Positions 46,901 through 53,274 of a stretch of 64,000 nucleotides of DNA are shown piece after piece. How positions within the stretch are numbered: position 1 is the first letter of the stretch; the number at the start of each line of letters is the position of its first letter. A program made the translations under genes and the position numbers. Origin of the DNA: Lachnoanaerobaculum umeaense (GTDB taxonomy: Bacteria; Bacillota; Clostridia; Lachnospirales; Lachnospiraceae); the NCBI RefSeq assembly GCF_003589745.1, contig NZ_CP032364.1, positions 1,054,001 to 1,118,000 of the forward strand, in the 5' to 3' direction. The notes beneath the pieces were generated by a model. The model was given only the letters and a program-made list of their open reading frames with translations. It was not told the origin of the DNA and did not search any database.

Positions 46901-47862
46901 TTGAATGGAATGATAAATTTTATGATTTAATTAAAGGATTTTCTGCTACTGAATTGTGGAAAAGTGGTCAGGTTATTTTTGAATTATCTAAAGACAAGGT
47001 GAAAAAATTATCACAAGAAGTAAAAGATATATTTGAAACTAAGGTAAGCATTCAAGAGAAAAAAAAGAAACAAATTGGTTCACTTAACTTAGGCAAAGAA
47101 TTACAAGAGATAGTAATGAATGATATATTTGTATTATCACTCAAAACTGGAAATAAATCATTATATTGCAAAGGTAAAATTTTAGATGAGCCTGATAAAC
47201 AAGGAGAAATCTATCTATTATTTGGTGAGAATGCATTTGGAACCCTGCTTAGAAAAGTATTCCAATGTTATGATTTTTCTGAAAATAAAATATATGATGA
47301 AATGCAATGCATTGATTTGGATGAATTGAGCGGATTTAAAGAACAGGAATCAGCAGATTTTGTCGATTCAATAAACATAAAGGTAGACCAATTTATAAAA
47401 AAATGGAAAGAGGGAGGTAAAGAAGATTTAAAGCGAGTTTTAGTTACTAGATTTGATGTGCGAAATAATAAAATGAATTGGTTCCATGCCAGAGGATATG
47501 GTAGTAAAGAATATACAAACAGAATTTGTCCTGTGTGCAAAGGGATTCTATTATCAGAAATGAGTGCTTTAGCAATTAGAAATATTATATGTACAATAAA
47601 TGACCAGAAGTATTATTTTCCTATGCTTATGTGTAAAAATTGTGGTGATGCAATTAATTACACTGAAACAGTTGAATTAGAAGTTTCTAATGATGTAGAA
47701 AATAATGAGAGTCTTTTTAAAGTGGATAAGAATTCATTTGAGAAATACGAAGTTGTTTTTTCTATGAATGGAAGAGAACAGAAAAAGATGAATTGTGAAG
47801 TTTCTTTTTTAAATAGATATATATGGAAACGTATAAAAGAAAAGGAGGATGAGAATAGGTAA
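43987..47862 (+). CDS. Sacsin/HSP90-like GHKL ATPase, 1291 residues, with C-terminal zinc cluster
   Basis: A second GHKL ATPase, 18 bases after the first. The N box is IWYELLQNANDHIPNSS (Asn about 190), and the G box is NREGRKGTGFKSVYNLFDKV at about 245-264. A probable zinc-binding cluster near the end (ICPVCKGILLSEM at about 1180 and LMCKNCGDAINY at about 1214) may bind nucleic acid or a partner. The long middle is unrecognised. The two ATPases are only distantly similar to each other, so they are more likely two subunits than a recent duplicate. It ends the inserted module. Confidence 0.85.
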   Translation: MNNVEDRIYAECLGIRCFNESNESNEYILIPISEWTEEICNELNKTDFSKNYKLSMDDNLILADRIYKEKFSNLKKLDKSVKEVFIYTKLPAQFVRFHNTVIIKNEDEIDNIVREIESSIIENLGIVADFDLIKSELLQQTKPITNDNYADSEGKLKNLTDICALSANFSISKRSSSGADNQIWYELLQNANDHIPNSSERKELKITFDDSKKTFTLEYPDEGFSVRDFLAICTEGNSGNVLSDENREGRKGTGFKSVYNLFDKVTIFSGPVECVLEDVKKNITIFGGKIKVESIENAEQSDSYYPIPEFSMLDPNQGKTTKIVFHSKDNLESIKKLIFGESTREQWEENFKAKKDYLFLDNIEKITFLSSSETLIEFERKKYIQDNYFKMEYVIDNSDDNSFKKGENPGWKNRSNELFEKKKKLSFLFPKKLDFPREKDESRVYCSLPINDFKLRTTFYVNIPLLELKDDRKSLADHEIDGFSFETWNKEVLKSGLMNGFKSVVESETSSESKKEEIGLSNWYKYFPYEYLNQRNKIFSDSWEDLQDVRFLRTTTSTKKGGENVKAVAISDLVQKESDIQEEEKSIFLPCNMYWWLHQNEGDIFTSRELDDYSGKRPSISFIYYEDDKLDDVMELSIEDKVKDKIVKSTNIDIKYFKSYLCEEEGCVGKILLEIKDYLLNDYKEKLPNKELFYSWIKKLLQESSDFDFLYKNTFIYQAYFKSNAVNYKEGKYHWLKTCCESGEDCCYAGEYDQYSSIENIVQDLKRDLHGVSHILQPEEINSIKHCFDDLVLSPYLKYTYEKKNNNWNISSELRTSDDSVLPQLTTVVNDELKNLYYYHSEKLLENKEVNIGTVSNEQGWFKKNNVALYVKNSKNHIIQASESIYYTEKEINNDVIVKYGESFFNKLDYSLGEDGDFFEKNKENEKFIRQILEKYDLEVWKEQAIKFVISSAATIRGTIFRCIIEKGEKPIEWNDKFYDLIKGFSATELWKSGQVIFELSKDKVKKLSQEVKDIFETKVSIQEKKKKQIGSLNLGKELQEIVMNDIFVLSLKTGNKSLYCKGKILDEPDKQGEIYLLFGENAFGTLLRKVFQCYDFSENKIYDEMQCIDLDELSGFKEQESADFVDSINIKVDQFIKKWKEGGKEDLKRVLVTRFDVRNNKMNWFHARGYGSKEYTNRICPVCKGILLSEMSALAIRNIICTINDQKYYFPMLMCKNCGDAINYTETVELEVSNDVENNESLFKVDKNSFEKYEVVFSMNGREQKKMNCEVSFLNRYIWKRIKEKEDENR

Positions 47863-47974
47863 GGCAAAATATAAGATTTAAGGTAAAAATATTGCTAGGC
47901 TAGGTATAGGTGAGGTTGGGAGATAAGTGGATTCTGTATTTTAAGATCCAAGATCGCGGTTTTTTACAGAGAAT

Positions 47975-48096
47975 AGTCGTATAGAGATTAATCTGGATGA
48001 TGGTGTAAAAGTAAACTATAGAAAACTTTAGACCGCAGTGGATGGCAAGTTCTATGAGGTACTGGCAGATTCAAAGAATATAATGAGTAAAAAATA
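47975..48096 (+). pseudogene. Decayed duplicate of the pglX 3' end
   Basis: This stretch matches 38336-38459, the last ~40 codons of pglX including its stop, with most bases identical (for example DGVKVNYRKL and YEVLADSKNIMSKK). One in-frame TAG replaces a Gln codon. It directly shows that the DNA between 38460 and about 47970 is bracketed by two copies of the pglX end. No other gene is seen in 47863-48257. Confidence 0.9.
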
Positions 48097-48257
48097 AGTG
48101 AGATTATATATTGATACCGGAATATTATATGTTATGTTAGAGAAATAATAATTAATGTTACCATGATTTATAATTAAAAATATTTGCAGTTGTAATAATG
48201 ACAATATGTTGATAAATGACGAATATATTATTATAATTTAGCTATAAGGAGGTATGT

Positions 48258-48524
48258 ATGATGACAACAAATTTGAATATTAGGATAGATAAGGATATAA
48301 AAGACCAGGCAGAAGGTATTTTTAATGAACTTGGTATAAATATGACAACAGCGGTTAATATATTCCTGCGAACAGCTATTCGTGAACATGGTATACCTTT
48401 TGAGTTAAAACTTGATGTGCCTAATGAAATAACAGTAGCTGCAATCGAAGAAGGAAAAAGAATGATGTCGGATCCTTTAGCACCGAGGTATTCCAGCATG
48501 GATGATCTTAAGGCGGCACTGTAA
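48258..48524 (+). CDS. RelB/DinJ-family antitoxin
   Basis: An 88-residue ribbon-helix-helix antitoxin: NLNIRIDKDIKDQAEGIFNE, LGINMTTAVNIFLRTAI, and a C-terminal toxin-wrapping part (EEGKRMMSDPLAPRY). It would bind and neutralise the neighbouring YafQ/RelE toxin and repress the operon. An AAGGAGG site precedes its double ATG. A near-identical orphan copy is at 52881-53147. Confidence 0.92.
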   Translation: MMTTNLNIRIDKDIKDQAEGIFNELGINMTTAVNIFLRTAIREHGIPFELKLDVPNEITVAAIEEGKRMMSDPLAPRYSSMDDLKAAL

Positions 48525-48526
48525 GT

Positions 48527-48808
48527 ATGAAATATGATGTACAATTTACAAATCAATTTAAAAAGGATTTAAAACTTGCAAAAAAGCAAAGAAAGAATCT
48601 AGACAAACTGTTTGAGGTAATTGATATTCTGGCTAATGGTGGTACTTTGGATGCAAAATACAGAGATTATGATTTGACAGGAAACTATAAGGGAACTCGA
48701 GAGTGTCATATAGAGCCAAACTGGTTGCTTATTTATGAAATATATGATGATATACTTGTTTTAATACTTTATCGCTTGGGCACACACTCTGAATTATTTA
48801 AGAAGTAA
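48527..48808 (+). CDS. YafQ/RelE-family mRNA interferase toxin
   Basis: A 93-residue toxin that would cut mRNA in the ribosome. Family features: FTNQFKKDLKLAKKQRKNLD, the conserved YRDYDLTGNYKGTRECHIEP, and the ending LYRLGTHSELFKK with the late catalytic His. It starts 2 bases after the antitoxin stop. The second copy of this region retains only the two ends of the gene. Confidence 0.92.
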   Translation: MKYDVQFTNQFKKDLKLAKKQRKNLDKLFEVIDILANGGTLDAKYRDYDLTGNYKGTRECHIEPNWLLIYEIYDDILVLILYRLGTHSELFKK

Positions 48809-48859
48809 ATTATAAAAGAGTTAAGTCATAGGTCAGGATAGTGGAAGGTAGTAGAGTAA

Positions 48860-49270
48860 ATGTCAGAATTAAACCTAAAACAAATAATAGATCGTCTGAA
48901 TGAGGAATTCATGGGTGATACCAGAAAACTGGTATTTTGGTATGACGATAAAGGAGAGTTTGCTGAGGATGTGCAAGGTATAGAATTCATAAATGCAAAA
49001 GTATATTTTTTAAAACCGTATAATCAGTTTTATACAAAATACTTTTTTGAGAGAAAAGATACAAAGAACAATTATCTTGTATATGCTCAATTTCCAAAAC
49101 CTGATGTGAAGGACAATCATCTTGAAGATACATTACTGTATTCAAGATGAACAGTGTTTTATACAGTGAAAAGTATGATGAACTTTCAGAGTTTATTTTT
49201 AGTATTGCTTTAAAATTGCAGAAGATGTGGATGTTATTTTGGATAAGAACAGTAAATTTAATATAAAGAA
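48860..49270 (+). pseudogene. pglZ copy 1, 5' part with internal deletion
   Basis: The first ~95 codons (ELNLKQIIDRLNEEFMGDTR onward) are almost identical to the intact pglZ at 53275. After LLYS the sequence jumps, from about 49148, to a match with codons around 257-275 of pglZ (MNSVLYSEKYDELSEF) and then dissolves. So roughly 160 codons have been deleted. The matching C-terminal end lies beyond two cargo genes at 51980-52210. Confidence 0.9.
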
Positions 49271-49309
49271 TTAAACTATATATTATAGAAAACATCATAG
49301 GAGGCGGAT

Positions 49310-50563
49310 ATGAGCTTAATTACAGATTTAACAAGAATGTATCTTACGCACTCAACCAAACCATTTATTTTTACAAATGATTTCGACAAAGTATTGCCAT
49401 ATGATGAGGGGACTGAGTTCGGCTTATATGTTCATATACCATTCTGCAAAAGTATATGTAATTTTTGTCCCTATTGTAAGGTTATATATGATGAAGGAAC
49501 AGCAAATGGCTATATAGATGCTTTGATAAAAGAAATTCATTTGGTGGGGAAACAGTGGAACGGCAGGAGAAAGGCTACAAGCCTTTATTTCGGAGGCGGT
49601 ACTCCCGCACTTCTTGCAGATAGAATAATAGATATTATAGCGGCATTAACAGAGCATTTTATCATAACGGACGGTATAGGAATAGAACTTCATCCGGATA
49701 ATGTTAATGTCTCTGTTTTAAAGACTTTAAAGAGGGCGGGAGTTGATAAGATAAGTATAGGTATACAATCATTTCAGGATAAGTACCAAAAGGTTTTGCA
49801 AAGAAGGAAGTTTGATATTAAAGATATGTCAAATGCACTAAATGAAGTTGAATTTGAGACGGTTTCTATGGATTTTATATTTGCACTGCCCACACAGACT
49901 TTTGAAGATTTAAAAAATGATATTGATATGGCATTTGCTAATGGAGCCAATCATATAGCAATCTACCCTTTAATTGATTTTACATTTACCAAAAATAAAG
50001 TTCCTGTTATGCCAAAAAAAGAAAAGAGAAAACTTTTGGATGATATTACCAACTATTGTATAGGTAAGGGATATGTGAGGAAGTCTATCTGGACTTTTGC
50101 AAGTGAAGAGTCGGCATCATATTCTTCAATGACTAGAGATAATTTTTTCGGATTCGGATGTTCCGCCACAAGCCTTTTTAAGGATCAGTTTAAAATAAAC
50201 ACATTTTCTGTATTGGAATATTGTAAAAGAATTGATGCAAATATAATGCCCACTGCACTTACAAACAGATTTGTTAAAAGGCAAAGGATGATTTATTATC
50301 TTTTTTGGAAATTATACAGTACAAGACTTAAAGTGGAGGAATTTGAAGAGTTTTTTGATATACCTCTTAATAAGGTGTACGGTCTGGAATTTTGGCTTTT
50401 ACAAGTGCTTGGATTTTTAAAAAGAGATGAAGAAGGATATAAGATGACACTTAAAGGGGCTTTCTATTATCATTATTATGAAAATTTTTATACATTAAGC
50501 TATATAGATAAAATGTGGGGAATTATGCGAAAGGAAGCTTTTCCTAAGGATATTAAATTGTAA
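49310..50563 (+). CDS. HemW/HemN-like radical SAM protein
   Basis: A 417-residue member of the coproporphyrinogen-oxidase-like radical SAM group. The N-terminus has YVHIPFCKSICNFCPYC, with the C46-x3-C50-x2-C53 cluster for the 4Fe-4S/SAM centre; then SLYFGGGTPALL, GVDKISIGIQSFQDK and SMDFIFALP follow. HemW-type proteins insert or move heme rather than oxidise coproporphyrinogen; this divergent one may act on another substrate. It has a GGAGGCGG site and sits inside the broken pglZ copy, followed by a serpin gene. Confidence 0.85.
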   Translation: MSLITDLTRMYLTHSTKPFIFTNDFDKVLPYDEGTEFGLYVHIPFCKSICNFCPYCKVIYDEGTANGYIDALIKEIHLVGKQWNGRRKATSLYFGGGTPALLADRIIDIIAALTEHFIITDGIGIELHPDNVNVSVLKTLKRAGVDKISIGIQSFQDKYQKVLQRRKFDIKDMSNALNEVEFETVSMDFIFALPTQTFEDLKNDIDMAFANGANHIAIYPLIDFTFTKNKVPVMPKKEKRKLLDDITNYCIGKGYVRKSIWTFASEESASYSSMTRDNFFGFGCSATSLFKDQFKINTFSVLEYCKRIDANIMPTALTNRFVKRQRMIYYLFWKLYSTRLKVEEFEEFFDIPLNKVYGLEFWLLQVLGFLKRDEEGYKMTLKGAFYYHYYENFYTLSYIDKMWGIMRKEAFPKDIKL

Positions 50564-50628
50564 TAAGTTTATTAAAGTCAATGGTATAATTTAGGAAACT
50601 ATTAATTATTTTAGAAAGGAAGGTTGGT

Positions 50629-51978
50629 ATGAGGTTAAAAGGAATCGTGGGAATATTTTTGGCAGCAATAACTATGCTTACTGCCTGTGGAAAAAGCGGT
50701 ACACAGTTAAGAACTAAAAACATTAATGAATCTGATAAATCCATAAAATCTGTTGAAGCTGTTATTCCAAGTCCTATTTCTGAGGGAACAGATGTTAATA
50801 AGTTTGCAAATGGAGATGCTCACAGTGAATGGAGAGAGGATTATACAGAAAAAGTTCACAAATCACAAAATGTTCAGGCAGGAATGGAACAGTACTATGA
50901 ACTGATACAGAAGGAACTTTTATCAGATGTCACAGATCATAATGCGGTATGTTCGCCATTGAATATTTATATAGCACTTTCAATGCTGGCTGAAGTGACA
51001 GATGGAAATACACGTAAGCAAATCCTTGATGTGCTTAATGTAAAGGATATGGATGTCTTAAATAAGCGAATAGAAGCAATATGGGATGCCAATTATGTGG
51101 ATACACCTGCACTAAAGAGTATATTGGCAAACTCTATCTGGTTAAGAAATGATATAGGGTATAATGAAGATACTTTAAAAAGGCTGTCAGAGGAGTATCA
51201 TGCTTCATCTTACAGCGGTGAGATGGGTTCCGAGTCTATGAATCAGAAACTTCAAAAATGGACTGATGAGCATACAGGAGAATTGCTTACAGAGTATACA
51301 AAAGAATTGAAACTTAAACAGGAATCAGTGTTGGCACTTATTTCAACCGTTTATTACAAGGCATCATGGGATAAAGATTTCCCAAAGGAACAAACAAATA
51401 AAGGAATATTTCATGGGGTTTCAGGGGATCAGTCGGTTCCTATGATGCACAATGATATTATAACAAATTTGTATCAAACAGAGCATTTTCAGGCTGTAGG
51501 ATTGAGTCTTGTTGACAGTGGAACAATGTATTTTTTCATGCCGAAAGAAGGTTATAAAGCACAGGATATTGCAGCAAATTCTGAAATGATAAAAATCTGT
51601 ATGGAACCTGTAAGTGTGGAAAGTAATTCAGCACTGGTGCATCTGACAGTTCCAAAATTCAATGATTCGGCTAAAACAGATCTGTTGGAGTGTCTAAAGG
51701 ATATCGGAATTACAGATGTGCTTTCAGACAAACAGGCAGATTTCACTCCACTTACAAAGGAAATTGAAAATATTTATTTGAGCAGAGCAGAGCATGCCGC
51801 CATGGTAAAGATAGATGAGGAAGGTGTTACAGGTGCAGCATATACAGCACTTATAACGGAGTGTGGAGGAATAATACAGAATCAGGTGGATTTTATTATT
51901 GACAGACCTTTTGTCTATGCAGTGGCGGCTCCTGACGGTTCAATTCTTTTTACGGGAGTTATTCAGAATATAGAGTAG
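50629..51978 (+). CDS. Serpin-family protease inhibitor lipoprotein
   Basis: 449 residues. A lipoprotein signal is at 1-20 (IFLAAITMLTAC, lipid-modified Cys20), a linker to about 75, then a full serpin fold: NAVCSPLNIYIALSMLAEVT, ANSIWLRNDIGYN, LISTVYYKASWDKDF, the hinge and reactive loop around MVKIDEEGVTGAAYTALITE, and FIIDRPFVYAVA. It would sit on the outer face of the membrane and trap serine or cysteine proteases, perhaps of the host or of competitors. A GAAAGGAAGG site precedes the start. It is an unusual passenger inside a defence locus. Confidence 0.92.
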   Translation: MRLKGIVGIFLAAITMLTACGKSGTQLRTKNINESDKSIKSVEAVIPSPISEGTDVNKFANGDAHSEWREDYTEKVHKSQNVQAGMEQYYELIQKELLSDVTDHNAVCSPLNIYIALSMLAEVTDGNTRKQILDVLNVKDMDVLNKRIEAIWDANYVDTPALKSILANSIWLRNDIGYNEDTLKRLSEEYHASSYSGEMGSESMNQKLQKWTDEHTGELLTEYTKELKLKQESVLALISTVYYKASWDKDFPKEQTNKGIFHGVSGDQSVPMMHNDIITNLYQTEHFQAVGLSLVDSGTMYFFMPKEGYKAQDIAANSEMIKICMEPVSVESNSALVHLTVPKFNDSAKTDLLECLKDIGITDVLSDKQADFTPLTKEIENIYLSRAEHAAMVKIDEEGVTGAAYTALITECGGIIQNQVDFIIDRPFVYAVAAPDGSILFTGVIQNIE

Positions 51979-51979
51979 T

Positions 51980-52210
51980 ATGTTTGAAGTTTTGAAAAAC
52001 AGTGGAAAAATATCAAATGAGGTCAGCCACTTTGCCGACAGTAGAGAAGCAGATGCTAATAAGAGGATCTTTCGCATGAAATTCCAATTTAAAGACAGAA
52101 GATAGGATAAAGACAAGAGATATTATCTTGTGGTATTAGATGAAAATACTGGAGAAGAAAGCTTCAGACATAGGGTGATTATGAATTTGTTTTTTGTGGA
52201 TGAATATTGA
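51980..52210 (+). pseudogene. pglZ copy 1, C-terminal remnant
   Basis: Reads SGKISNEVSHFADSREADAN, KRIFRMKFQFKDRR, stop, then YYLVVLDENTGEESFRH and VIMNLFFVDEY. It matches the last ~75 codons of the intact pglZ (55560-55785). One in-frame TAG is present. Together with 48860-49270 it frames the two cargo genes. Confidence 0.88.
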
Positions 52211-52725
52211 AACGCTTTGATAATTGAGTATTTTATATTCCATCACAATCGAGATTAAAGAGTGGGTAAGCTATTGCTGCCGGAACAGTGGCTAAATATA
52301 GATATATAAATCGTAGAGGTAAAGTTGAGGGATATTATAGCGGTTATACATTTGCTAACCAAGTGGGAGTAACTTCACAGGTACCTGTCACAATTGAAAT
52401 AGTATCAAATGAGGCAAGTGCTAAAGTAAGGGATATAAAAATCAAAGATCAGATAATCCGTCTTAGAAAACCTAAAACAACTGTAACAAAAGAGAATGCT
52501 AAAGTACTGCAATTCTTGGATTTGCTTTGTGAGGTGGAACGATTATCAGACGAAAGTGAAGATACAATTTCTAAACGATTAAGAGATATCATAAAAAAGC
52601 AGAATATACAGAAGCAAGATATTGATGCTTATATTTCATTATACCCTCTTAAAGTATATAAGAATTTCTATGAAAGGGAGTTATATGATGTATTTGCATA
52701 ATGACAAGGAGCTATTTGAATAAGT
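52206..52725 (+). pseudogene. Second DUF6088 copy (5'-decayed) plus first codons of a second helicase copy
   Basis: Almost identical to 38766-39285. The N-terminal third is missing or carries stops (FDN, stop, VFYIPSQSRLK...), while from ATG 52288 the DUF6088 core is open to 52701. A shortened protein of 137 residues without the winged helix is possible. The overlapping helicase start (MMYLHNDKELFE) follows and ends at a stop by 52725, where the duplicated segment breaks off. Confidence 0.85.
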
Positions 52726-52880
52726 AGTATATGCAACTACAAATGAGATTGGTCTTACTATTGCGATTATAGAATTGATGTTACTATGATTTATAATTAA
52801 AAATATTTGTAGTCGAAATAATGACAATGTGTTGATATATGACGAATATATTATTATGATTTAGCTATAAGGAGGTATAT

Positions 52881-53147
52881 ATGATGACAACAAATTTAAA
52901 TATTAGGATAGATAAGGATATAAAAGACCAGGCAGAAGGTATTTTTAATGAACTTGGTATAAATATGACAACAGCTGTTAATATATTCCTGCGAACAACT
53001 ATTCGTAAACATGGTATACCTTTTGAGTTAAAACTTGATGTGCCTAATGAAATAACAGTGGCTGCGATCGAAGAAGGAAAAAGAATGATGTCGGATCCTT
53101 TGGCACCGAGGTATTCCGGCATGGATGATCTTAAGGCGGCACTGTAA
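52881..53147 (+). CDS. RelB/DinJ-family antitoxin, orphan second copy
   Basis: An 88-residue protein differing from the 48258 copy at only a few positions (for example RTTIRKHG for RTAIREHG). The promoter leader and ribosome binding site are conserved. Its toxin partner is deleted, so this is a solitary antitoxin. It could neutralise the toxin from the first copy and so alter the stability of that pair. Confidence 0.9.
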   Translation: MMTTNLNIRIDKDIKDQAEGIFNELGINMTTAVNIFLRTTIRKHGIPFELKLDVPNEITVAAIEEGKRMMSDPLAPRYSGMDDLKAAL

Positions 53148-53148
53148 G

Positions 53149-53223
53149 TATAAAATATGTTGAGATGTACTTGTTTTAATGCTTTATCGCTTGGGTACTC
53201 ACTCTGAATTATTTAAGAAGTAA
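53149..53223 (+). pseudogene. YafQ/RelE toxin remnant
   Basis: The first codons (start changed from ATG to ATA) are joined directly to the last ~25 codons (CFNALSLGYSL in one frame; the LYRLGTHSELFKK-coding bases are still recognisable). About 200 bases are missing relative to 48527-48808. No functional toxin can be made. Confidence 0.8.
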
Positions 53224-53274
53224 ACTATAAAAGAGCGAAGTCATAGATCCGGAAGGTGTAAGGTAGTAGAGTAA

